Virus record (IMG/VR): IMGVR_UViG_3300042945_002900
Span: 1 to 20,745 of that record
DNA from: a virus
DNA: 20,745 nt
Direction: 5' to 3' (one strand)
Shown piece after piece: positions 5,588-10,821 of the stretch (positions are counted from its first letter, which is position 1; each line of letters starts with the position of its first letter). The translations under genes were made by a program, and so were the position numbers. The notes beneath the pieces are model-generated. The model was not told the DNA's origin, searched no databases, and saw nothing but the letters and a program-made list of their open reading frames with translations.

Positions 5588-5669
5588 CTAAGTCTTTATG
5601 TGTCAAGTACTTACGTCAAGTTTTGCCCGCCCGCCTCGCCGCAAGTCCTTATGCAGCAACGGGTTACGT
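5588..5669 (-). repeat. Palindromic element copy 6
   Basis: CTAAGTCTTTATGTG...GTACTTACGTCAAG faces CTCGCCGCAAGTCCTTATG...GGGTTACG. The loop TTTTGCCCGCCCGC resembles that of copies 3 and 7. It ends at the TGA (5670-5672) of gene 5670-5990. Confidence 0.72.
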
Positions 5670-5990
5670 TCAGTCTTTGAACGCGGAGTAGTCAGTATCT
5701 CCCGCATTTGCATACATTTGAGCCAAAGCCTCTACTCGCTCTTTGCTTCCTGGCTTACCAACCTTCACGATCATGCGATCCTCACCACCAATAAATCGCG
5801 GGTCAGTCTTTTCCTTTTTCGTCTTATCAAGATTACGCAACGCCTTACGGTTGAACTTCAAAATCTTTTCCGAGCGAATCGGGCCATACTCACCTTCCGC
5901 AAGAGAGGGTTGGTGGGGAATCGCAATCCCGAGGAAGCACATGCGAGCCTGTTTCTTAGCGTTTTCGATGATTTCAAATTTCTGTTTCAT
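5670..5990 (-). CDS. Unknown basic 106-aa protein
   Basis: MKQKFEIIENAKKQARMCFL and onward, Lys/Arg-rich, with a central LRNLDKTKKEKTDPRF stretch and an ERVEALAQMYANAG helix near the end. Its charge suggests contact with nucleic acid or an acidic partner, but no domain is recognised. The start at 5990 follows AAGGGAAAAC and is downstream of the -10 box; the longer frame from 6023 would begin within the promoter. Followed by palindrome copy 6. Confidence 0.65.
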   Translation of the reverse strand: MKQKFEIIENAKKQARMCFLGIAIPHQPSLAEGEYGPIRSEKILKFNRKALRNLDKTKKEKTDPRFIGGEDRMIVKVGKPGSKERVEALAQMYANAGDTDYSAFKD

Positions 5991-6013
5991 GTTTTCCCTT
6001 TCGTGTTGGTCTG

Positions 6014-6043
6014 ATTCTAGCAAAACTCTTTGGTGAGTGTCAA
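6014..6043 (-). promoter_or_regulatory. Promoter for gene 5670-5990
   Basis: TTGACA (6038-6043), 18-nt spacer, TAGAAT (6014-6019). It lies 3 nt after the stop of gene 6047-6235. No CGATA motif. Confidence 0.65.
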
Positions 6044-6046
6044 GCC

Positions 6047-6235
6047 CTACTTTGAATAATTGTAGGCATCCAAACCCAACTTGCGACGAATCACGCCGAT
6101 GGTTTGCAGATCCTCAATGAGCATCTTGGTTAGATTCTCACTTACTCCGCTTTCCACCAGAGAAGCCATATTTTGCTCACTGGTTTTCAGCAGAGCGGCT
6201 ACAACAATTTCTTCACTCACAGTCAACTTTTCCAT
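6047..6235 (-). CDS. Unknown 62-aa helical protein
   Basis: MEKLTVSEEIVVAALLKTSE and onward: two or three amphipathic helices and a GVIRRKLGLDAYN stretch that could be a small winged or helix-turn-helix-like unit. That is suggestive only. Its leader AAGAAAGAGAGAG is nearly the same as those of 6289-6474 and 6989-7183. A promoter lies immediately upstream (6264-6292). Confidence 0.65.
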   Translation of the reverse strand: MEKLTVSEEIVVAALLKTSEQNMASLVESGVSENLTKMLIEDLQTIGVIRRKLGLDAYNYSK

Positions 6236-6263
6236 CTTACACTCTCTCTTTCTTAGTTGGTGG

Positions 6264-6292
6264 ATTATAGAAACTTCTGTCTAGCCTGTCAA
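6264..6292 (-). promoter_or_regulatory. Perfect consensus promoter for gene 6047-6235
   Basis: TTGACA (6287-6292), 17-nt spacer, TATAAT (6264-6269). The TGA stop (6289-6291) of the upstream gene is inside the -35 box. Confidence 0.8.
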
Positions 6293-6474
6293 GCCCAAGC
6301 GTAAACATTTTCAGCGATTTTCTTGCATCGCGTATCGTGTTTGGGAAGGGAAGAATTAGTCTTGACTCTATCAACTTGCGGGAAAGCCTTGACGATCAGA
6401 TCGACCGAAGAAAGCCTATCCTTTGCAACTACAAAACCAATCGTTTGACCATTCTTGAAAACTTCTGTAATCAT
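6289..6474 (-). CDS. Small protein, paralog of 6989-7183
   Basis: 61 aa: MITEVFKNGQTIGFVVAKDR and onward to NVYAWA. It shares with the product of 6989-7183 the pattern EVF...TIGFV...V...FP.V..V...S.LP..D.RCK.IA.NVY.W over its whole length. It looks like a small alpha/beta domain with one conserved Cys in a basic RCK motif; function unknown. The purine-rich leader replaces a canonical ribosome site. It ends GCT-TGA in the next -35 box. Confidence 0.75.
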   Translation of the reverse strand: MITEVFKNGQTIGFVVAKDRLSSVDLIVKAFPQVDRVKTNSSLPKHDTRCKKIAENVYAWA

Positions 6475-6491
6475 CTCTTACTCTCTCTTTC

Positions 6492-6665
6492 TTATACCAT
6501 ATATAGATGCACATACTGTGCCAAAGTCAGAAATATTTTTTGTGTGTTTTCTTCGGGAAAAACGCTATGATATTTTTTGTGCTTAGATATTGAGCGTAGC
6601 ATTTTGCAACACAGTGTAGCATTTTGCGTTAGCAATTTAGGCCGTGAAAACGCCGTTTGTAGCAT
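6492..6665 (-). CDS. Possible 57-aa basic protein (doubtful)
   Basis: An open frame MLQTAFSRPKLLTQNATLCC and onward to VHLYMV starts at an ATG with GTGAGG 4-6 nt upstream, 17 nt downstream of a T7-like promoter sequence. It is basic with no recognised domain. Against it: the stretch also contains three copies of GCAAAATGCTAC in different frames, and the promoter of the next gene overlaps its 3' end. It may instead be a regulatory region. Confidence 0.3.
   Translation of the reverse strand: MLQTAFSRPKLLTQNATLCCKMLRSISKHKKYHSVFPEENTQKIFLTLAQYVHLYMV
6496..6524 (-). promoter_or_regulatory. Promoter candidate for gene 6289-6474
   Basis: TTGGCA (6519-6524), 17-nt spacer, TATGGT (6496-6501). Weaker than the neighbouring promoters. 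Confidence 0.4.
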
Positions 6666-6670
6666 TTTGC
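6596..6670. repeat. Three direct repeats of GTAGCATTTTGC
   Basis: Exact 12-mers at 6596-6607, 6616-6627 and 6659-6670 (start-to-start 20 and 43 bp, near two and four helical turns). On the - strand each reads GCAAAATGCTAC. A related sequence, TAGTATTTTGC, lies at 7941-7951. Possible protein-binding sites. Confidence 0.7.
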
Positions 6671-6675
6671 CTCAC

Positions 6676-6698
6676 CTTCCCTATAGTGCGGCGCCTTA
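6676..6698 (-). promoter_or_regulatory. T7-class promoter-like sequence
   Basis: On the - strand TAAGGCGCCG is followed by CACTATAGGGA. Against the T7 consensus (-17 to +4) 17 of 21 positions match, including all of CACTATAGGGA, with predicted start at 6681. Only one such site is seen, and no single-subunit RNA polymerase gene is in the window. Confidence 0.35.
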
Positions 6699-6721
6699 CC
6701 CTTGTGCATAGGGAAAGACTT

Positions 6722-6806
6722 GACATAAACCCTTATGAGCATTGAACTTACGGCGAATTTCGCCCGCCCCACTCGCCCTAAGTCCTTTAGTGCTAAGCAC
6801 TTAGGA
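6722..6806 (-). repeat. Palindromic element copy 7
   Basis: GAACTTACGGCGAA faces TCGCCCTAAGTCC; the loop is TTTCGCCCGCCCC. The right arm CTAAGCACTTAGG contains the TAA stop (6801-6803) of gene 6801-6989. GGCGAATTTCGCC inside it is itself a perfect palindrome. Confidence 0.72.
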
Positions 6807-6989
6807 TGCGTATACGAATACCTTTTCGCTAACGCACTTGTTCGTAATAGTTACAATCCAATTCTTACCGCTACCATCCTCACGCATGATAGCATTGATA
6901 ATGCCAACGTGTGCGTTACCCTTGGGATCAATGACGCTACCATACTTACCGCTTCGCATGGCACAGAAAATCTTTTCGAGACTATTCAT
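6801..6989 (-). CDS. Unknown 62-aa protein
   Basis: MNSLEKIFCAMRSGKYGSVI and onward: beta-rich with Gly-turn stretches (DPKGNAHVGIINAI, GKNWIVTITNKCV). No family recognised. The start at 6989 is chosen because GGGAGA lies 6-7 nt upstream and the ATG shares one base with the stop of the preceding gene (TAATG). Coupled with 6989-7183; followed by palindrome copy 7. Confidence 0.7.
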   Translation of the reverse strand: MNSLEKIFCAMRSGKYGSVIDPKGNAHVGIINAIMREDGSGKNWIVTITNKCVSEKVFVYAS

Positions 6990-7183
6990 TAGACATTCTC
7001 CCAAGAGTAGACATTAGGGGCAATCATTTTGCAACGACTATCATTAACAGGAAGGCAACTTTGACTACTAACACTTCCCACATTGGGGAAATACTGACGA
7101 ACAGTATTCATACCCTCAATCTTATTCTGACTCTTAACAAAGCCTATGGTCAACTTCTGATCGTTAAAAACTTCGATGGTCAT
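6989..7183 (-). CDS. Small protein, paralog of 6289-6474
   Basis: 64 aa: MTIEVFNDQKLTIGFVKSQN and onward to NVYSWENV. It is homologous along its length to the 61-aa product of 6289-6474 (shared TIGFV, FP.V, LP..D.RCK.IA.NVY.W). The start at 7183 is preferred to 7222 because it aligns with the paralog and lies beyond the -10 box. The purine leader AGAGAGAAAGAAG precedes it. First gene of a two-gene unit. Confidence 0.75.
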   Translation of the reverse strand: MTIEVFNDQKLTIGFVKSQNKIEGMNTVRQYFPNVGSVSSQSCLPVNDSRCKMIAPNVYSWENV

Positions 7184-7213
7184 CTTCTTTCTCTCTTTCT
7201 TTCTTATGCTCTT

Positions 7214-7241
7214 ATTATACATATATTATCGACTATTGCAA
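7214..7241 (-). promoter_or_regulatory. Promoter for genes 7183-6801
   Basis: TTGCAA (7236-7241), 16-nt spacer, TATAAT (7214-7219). GTCGATA (7227-7233) is 2 nt inside the -35 box. A small inverted repeat (GAGAAATC/GGATTTTCTC, about 7242-7262) lies upstream. Confidence 0.65.
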
Positions 7242-7301
7242 GAGAAATCTTTGGATTTTCTCAAATATAATTTCATGCCAAATGCACATAAATTTTGTGA
7301 T

Positions 7302-7381
7302 GTAAGTTATTGGTACGTAAGCACTTACGTCGAATTTGGCGGGGCCGACTTGCCCTAAGTCCTTATTTGGCAAAGACTTAG
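7302..7381 (-). repeat. Palindromic element copy 8
   Basis: GTAAGTTATTGGTACG...GCACTTACGTCGAA faces CTTGCCCTAAGTCCTTAT...CAAAGACTTAG. The TAA stop (7378-7380) of gene 7378-7527 lies in the outer arm. Confidence 0.75.
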
Positions 7382-7527
7382 AGGATCGTACCATCACCAC
7401 GAATACGATACATGATACCACCGATACTGTACAGATTGATACCTTCGCCCAAGTGCTGTACAAATGTAGCGGAATATCCGTGACGAGCGACCAAGCGGCG
7501 AATGGTGTTTTGTACTTGAATGGTCAT
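7378..7527 (-). CDS. Unknown 49-aa protein
   Basis: MTIQVQNTIRRLVARHGYSA and onward to YRIRGDGTIL. A short basic helix (QNTIRRLVARHG) is followed by two beta-like stretches ending in RGDGTIL. No family recognised. AAGGAAAAACAA precedes the ATG. A complete single-gene cassette: promoter 7550-7578, gene, palindrome copy 8. Confidence 0.65.
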   Translation of the reverse strand: MTIQVQNTIRRLVARHGYSATFVQHLGEGINLYSIGGIMYRIRGDGTIL

Positions 7528-7549
7528 TTGTTTTTCCTTGTGTTATTCT

Positions 7550-7578
7550 ATTATATATATCGGTATATTAGGTGTCAA
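7550..7578 (-). promoter_or_regulatory. Perfect consensus promoter for gene 7378-7527
   Basis: TTGACA (7573-7578), 17-nt spacer, TATAAT (7550-7555). CCGATA is present but 8 nt from the -35 box, unlike other copies. Confidence 0.78.
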
Positions 7579-7592
7579 TACTATACAGAATA

Positions 7593-7751
7593 TCACCCGT
7601 CATCATATCCTTCTTCGAACTTCTTCAGCATCTTATCCCGCAGATCATCGTCTACATTCATATGATCGCAGTACGAATCAAACTCATCTCGGGAATCTTG
7701 ATCGTATCCCATGTTGTAAGCCGCAATCATCAGTTCGTCAATCTGGTTCAT
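7593..7751 (-). CDS. Unknown acidic 52-aa protein
   Basis: MNQIDELMIAAYNMGYDQDS and onward: acidic and helical, with a DDDLRDKMLKKFEEGYDDG end. No family recognised. GGAAAAGGAAAAGAAA precedes the ATG. It is the first - strand gene left of the arm junction. Its stop lies about 15 nt before the promoter of the next cassette, with no palindrome between. Confidence 0.65.
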   Translation of the reverse strand: MNQIDELMIAAYNMGYDQDSRDEFDSYCDHMNVDDDLRDKMLKKFEEGYDDG

Positions 7752-7780
7752 TTTCTTTTCCTTTTCCTTTGTCTGCTACT

Positions 7781-7808
7781 ATTATACAGATATTTATCGG
7801 CTCGTCAA
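7781..7808 (-). promoter_or_regulatory. Promoter for gene 7593-7751
   Basis: TTGACG (7803-7808), 16-nt spacer, TATAAT (7781-7786). GCCGATA (7795-7801) is 1 nt inside the -35 box. A/T tract AAAAATAAAAATATT (7821-7835 on the opposite strand) lies upstream. Confidence 0.72.
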
Positions 7809-7837
7809 GTCTTAATCTGTAATATTTTTATTTTTGT

Positions 7838-7919
7838 CATAAGTGGTTGGTATCATTGGATTTACGGCGAGTCGGGCGTGGTATATATGCCATAAGTACT
7901 GTCTACATATAGACTTAGG
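7838..7919 (-). repeat. Palindromic element copy 9, at the arm junction
   Basis: CATAAGTGGTTGGTATC...GATTTACGGCGAG faces GCCATAAGTACTG...AGACTTAGG. Unlike other copies, no - strand gene ends here. Its centre (GTGGTATATATG) is less GC-rich. Confidence 0.65.
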
Positions 7920-8075
7920 GCTACGGGGGGTTTTATCTTATAGTATTTTGCCCAATTTAACGCCCGAAAAACCTGGGGTGGTTTATGCACAATAGCCAAT
8001 ATATTTATTAATGTATCTCCCAATCCTCCCCCATTGGCCCCTAAACGCTTCGTTTTGTGTCTTTTTGCCTCAATG
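7920..8075. other. Non-coding junction between divergent arms
   Basis: I find no open frame of gene quality in these ~155 bases. They hold a run of six G, TAGTATTTTGC (7941-7951) followed by CAATTTA and GAAAA.CC that parallel the sequence after the repeat at 6617, and a small inverted repeat AAACC/GGTTT (about 7969-7984). It is a likely place for regulator binding, given that transcription diverges here. Confidence 0.5.
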
Positions 8076-8085
8076 TGTGTATAAT
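8076..8085 (+). promoter_or_regulatory. Right-arm promoter, TGTGTATAAT motif
   Basis: TATAAT with TGTG in front and no recognisable -35 box, 18 nt before the ATG of the first right-arm gene. The same motif precedes 17530 (17503-17512) and, as TGTGTATATA, 20587. Confidence 0.55.
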
Positions 8086-8103
8086 CTAGCAGGAGTAATT
8101 AAT

Positions 8104-8268
8104 ATGAATAACAATCAGAATGATCCAAAACAATTAGATTGCAACTTACAGTGCAAGGCCACAGCAGATGTTAAGAAATCTGTTGAGAAAGATATGGAAA
8201 AAGAGGACGCTTCTCTAAAGGACTTATTAGAAAATGGGAATAAAGACACTTCCGAAACTAGTAATTGA
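8104..8268 (+). CDS. Unknown 54-aa charged protein
   Basis: MNNNQNDPKQLDCNLQCKAT and onward, rich in Asn, Asp, Lys and Glu, probably flexible. AGGAG lies 8 nt before the ATG. First right-arm gene, directly behind the TGTGTATAAT promoter. The last 35 nt overlap the start of the next gene. No family recognised. Confidence 0.65.
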   Translation: MNNNQNDPKQLDCNLQCKATADVKKSVEKDMEKEDASLKDLLENGNKDTSETSN

Positions 8269-9022
8269 AAAAGGCGAACCTATCTTTGGTACCAATAGAG
8301 TAAAGCTCGTTGGAACAGAAGCCTTGGCCGATGCTGATATTATTATTTCAGACGCCATCAAATCTAATAGATTAGGTAGCCACAATTGCTCATTCTCCGT
8401 ATGCTATGGATGCGGATGTGAATTTCTGTATAAAATCGACCAAGTTAAAGACGGAAAGACAATACGCGGAGAAGTCGGAAGGGGTTATATTGAAAAAGAT
8501 AAAGATGAATATTTCTTAATAAGATTGCAGCCATACTATGTCATGGATGAACACCAAAATGTTACTGAGCCATTTGGTTTAATAATAGATTTTCCACCTG
8601 AAGATGGCACCCACGTATTAGTTTCTAATTACATATCAAGCAACCCCCAAGAAGTATTATTTGAGGATGGTTGTGTTTTAACTTCTATAGCGCCCCACGT
8701 TCTACATCCAGTTCAGCTTACAAAAGACACAATTTTAGGCAGAACTGATTTTGGTAGCGCAAAAGCGTTGAAACTTTCTAATCTTTGGAGCATAGAAGCT
8801 TTTACTGAAAGTGTTATCAAGTCTGTACTTTCTTACGCTAAACAGCTTGTCTTTAAAACCACACAGATTGACGTTAAAAAGTTAAAAACCACACAGATTA
8901 TCTTAAGACCGTCACAAAAAGCAGTTGAGCAAACCGGCACAATGTTTTTAGATGAGGAAAGTGGAAAGTTAAAAATATACGATGGATCTTCATGGAGAAC
9001 GCTCGCGTATGAAGATACCTAA
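8234..9022 (+). CDS. Unknown 262-aa protein, possibly virion-associated
   Basis: The N-terminus is mixed alpha/beta with a CYGCGC cysteine cluster (about residues 57-62). The C-terminal 40 residues (GTMFLDEESGKLKIYDGSSW) follow a pattern I know from ends of phage fibre and baseplate proteins, where a beta hairpin reads G.....D....KL..Y.GSSW. A 10-residue in-frame duplication (KTTQIDVKKL then KTTQIILRPS) comes from a 30-bp-offset DNA repeat at 8855-8869 and 8885-8899. The start at 8234 has a weak AAGGAC at about 11 nt and overlaps the previous gene; the true start is uncertain. Confidence 0.6.
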   Translation: MGIKTLPKLVIEKGEPIFGTNRVKLVGTEALADADIIISDAIKSNRLGSHNCSFSVCYGCGCEFLYKIDQVKDGKTIRGEVGRGYIEKDKDEYFLIRLQPYYVMDEHQNVTEPFGLIIDFPPEDGTHVLVSNYISSNPQEVLFEDGCVLTSIAPHVLHPVQLTKDTILGRTDFGSAKALKLSNLWSIEAFTESVIKSVLSYAKQLVFKTTQIDVKKLKTTQIILRPSQKAVEQTGTMFLDEESGKLKIYDGSSWRTLAYEDT

Positions 9023-9497
9023 AAATTTAACAGAACAAGAAACACTAGAAAAAATACATTTCGTCATCTCTAAAATCGCCCCAAGATATACATTCAATGG
9101 ATATGAAATTGATGATATAAAACAAGAGGCTTTTATTATATGTATGGATGCACTAGATCGCTACGACGAAAATCGCCCCCTAGAGAATTTCTTATCTGTA
9201 CACCTTTCAAATAGACTAAAAAATTTCATACGTGATAATTTTTATCTCAAAAACGACGAAGAAAAGAAAAAGGTACTAACGCCCGTTCCAATTTCTAATG
9301 AAGATCTTTGCAGTGATTCATCTGACTCCCCCGAACTGTTTGCAACTATAAAAGAATTTAAAGATAAAATTGATGATAGTATACCTTCTTCTATGAGATC
9401 GGATTATTTAAAAATGCTAGATGGTATATATATTGCTAAAAATAGGAAAGAAGAAATAATTTCCTTTATAAAGGATGTCTTAAATGAAGAAAGGTAG
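9009..9497 (+). CDS. Short sigma-factor-like protein (candidate late sigma)
   Basis: 162 aa. Residues about 33-80 read YEIDDIKQEAFIICMDALDR then YDENRPLENFLSVHLSNRLK, the signature of sigma70 region 2: a D..QE..... A...YD.....F..+L...+.N.+RD pattern. I see no region 4, so it resembles T4 gp55-type late sigma factors, which bind core polymerase and read a short -10-like promoter. The start at 9009 is chosen for GGAG 11 nt upstream; the ATG at 8982 has none. It overlaps its neighbours by 14 nt on both sides. The shared TGTGTATAAT motif is a candidate target (inference). Confidence 0.65.
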   Translation: MKIPKNLTEQETLEKIHFVISKIAPRYTFNGYEIDDIKQEAFIICMDALDRYDENRPLENFLSVHLSNRLKNFIRDNFYLKNDEEKKKVLTPVPISNEDLCSDSSDSPELFATIKEFKDKIDDSIPSSMRSDYLKMLDGIYIAKNRKEEIISFIKDVLNEER

Positions 9498-10269
9498 AAT
9501 TTCCAAAGAGGAAGAAAGAATTATTGGTAGGCTGGTTAACAGTCTAACTACAGAAGATATAGCAAAACAGCTAGATCGCGACGTAGAATCAGTAGATAAC
9601 TTTATCAAAAGAAAATTCAAGGTAGGTTTAACGCCCGAAGATTTTGCTGCTTATTCTTTAGAAGATCGCCCCTATTGGATAGAACTAAAGGCCCAGTTTA
9701 CTGATGACGAATTAGAGTTATTTAAGTATCACTGGTCACGTATTATATCACAGTTTAATGATGATGTTCTCCCAACAGAAGAGTTTCAGGTTGTAGATGT
9801 TATTAAGTTAGAAATACTAATGAATAGATGCCTTAAGGGTAATAAGGAAAATATAGAGCAGATTAATACTTACGATAAATTGATACAGGATGAGCGCAGT
9901 AGAGACAAAGACCAGCAAGACATTGACTATATTATTAATTTAGAAAGACAGGTGGCTTCTCTTCGCGCATCTCAAGAGAGTTTAAATCGCGACTATAGAG
10001 AGTTACAGACAAAGAAAGCCACTATTCTTAGAGAGATCAAGGGAACGAGAGAACAAAGAATTAAAAGACTAGAAGATAGTAAGCAAAGCTTTACTAGCTG
10101 GGTTACTAGCATGATGCAAGATCCAGAATTAATGAAGAAGTATGGAATTGAAATGGAAAAAATGAGATTGGCAATGAAAAAAGAAGAGGAACGCCTAAGC
10201 GCGTTCCATAAATATGAAGATGGACAGGTTGACCAACCGCTATTGACACCAGAGACTGTAAAGGACTAA
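9484..10269 (+). CDS. HTH and coiled-coil protein (candidate small terminase)
   Basis: 261 aa. Residues about 6-43 form a likely helix-turn-helix (EERIIGRLVNSL..EDIAKQLDRDVESVDNFIKR). After a mixed region, residues about 130-215 are a long charged coiled coil (LERQVASLRASQESLNRDYR), then a polar tail. A DNA-binding N-terminus plus an oligomerising helix is the usual plan of small terminase subunits, and the large subunit lies 3.2 kb downstream. A transcription regulator is the main alternative. AAGGA lies 8 nt before the ATG. Confidence 0.5.
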   Translation: MKKGRISKEEERIIGRLVNSLTTEDIAKQLDRDVESVDNFIKRKFKVGLTPEDFAAYSLEDRPYWIELKAQFTDDELELFKYHWSRIISQFNDDVLPTEEFQVVDVIKLEILMNRCLKGNKENIEQINTYDKLIQDERSRDKDQQDIDYIINLERQVASLRASQESLNRDYRELQTKKATILREIKGTREQRIKRLEDSKQSFTSWVTSMMQDPELMKKYGIEMEKMRLAMKKEEERLSAFHKYEDGQVDQPLLTPETVKD

Positions 10270-10272
10270 TTC

Positions 10273-10821
10273 ATGAAATCTTACGAAGAAATAGGCGGGT
10301 GGTTTGATTACCCTAACGCTTTTAAATTTTTAGTTGATTCTGTTCCAGACGGTGGGACATTTGTAGAGTGTGGAGCTTGGCTTGGTAAAAGCTCTGCTTA
10401 TCTTTGCGATCTTGCTAAAGATAGACTTAATGTATTTATAGTAGACAGTTGGCAAGGTTCAGTCAATGAGGTGGAAACATATCATAAGTTGGCTCAAGAG
10501 ACAGATATATTCAAGATATTTTTAGATAATATGGGCGAACGTAAATTTACTCCAATACGTAAGCTTTCTCATGGGGCGGTTTTAGAATTTGAAGATGAAT
10601 CTTGTGATGTTGTTTATATCGACATGGAACACACATACGAGGCAGTATGTAAAGATATTGATATGTGGCTTCCTAAAGTTAAGGTTGGAGGATACCTAGC
10701 GGGTCACGATTATAACCCCGGATCATGGCCGGGAGTAGTTCAAGCTGTAAATGAAAAACTTGGTAATAAATTTTATATTCTAGAAAATTCAACTTGGGCA
10801 TATAAAAAGGAAAATACATGA
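10273..10821 (+). CDS. Class I SAM-dependent methyltransferase (Methyltransf_24-like)
   Basis: 182 aa. Motif I, FVECGAWLGKSSAYL (30-44), binds S-adenosylmethionine. An acidic strand end follows (FIVDSW, D58). The later CDVVYIDMEHTYEAVCKDID then MWLPKVKVGGYLAGHDY (about 110-147) is typical of the Methyltransf_24 family, often acting on sugars or small molecules. The stop overlaps the GDP-mannose dehydratase start (ATGA), so the two are co-translated and may act on the same sugar. The substrate is unknown. Confidence 0.75.
   Translation: MKSYEEIGGWFDYPNAFKFLVDSVPDGGTFVECGAWLGKSSAYLCDLAKDRLNVFIVDSWQGSVNEVETYHKLAQETDIFKIFLDNMGERKFTPIRKLSHGAVLEFEDESCDVVYIDMEHTYEAVCKDIDMWLPKVKVGGYLAGHDYNPGSWPGVVQAVNEKLGNKFYILENSTWAYKKENT

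Noticed and set aside
7233-7463. - strand frame of 76 aa
   Set aside because: It overlaps gene 7378-7527 in another frame and runs through palindrome copy 8; it has no promoter or ribosome site of its own.
7336-7895. + strand frames opposite genes 7378-7527 and 7593-7751
   Set aside because: Antisense to cassettes with perfect promoters and good leaders; low-complexity hydrophobic translations.
225-7919. CRISPR array
   Set aside because: The repeats are 80-bp palindromes separated by 0.4-2.3 kb containing whole genes; no short regular spacers.
225-7919. Insertion sequences or MITEs
   Set aside because: No transposase, no consistent target-site duplications visible, and all copies have one orientation tied to stop codons.
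225-7919. Classical intrinsic terminators for each palindrome
   Set aside because: The hairpins lack an immediate U run; T-rich stretches come only 10-15 nt later, so I list them as repeats, not terminators.
8011-8103. Upstream extension of the first right-arm gene
   Set aside because: It would start before the promoter and has no ribosome site; the ATG at 8104 has AGGAG at proper spacing.
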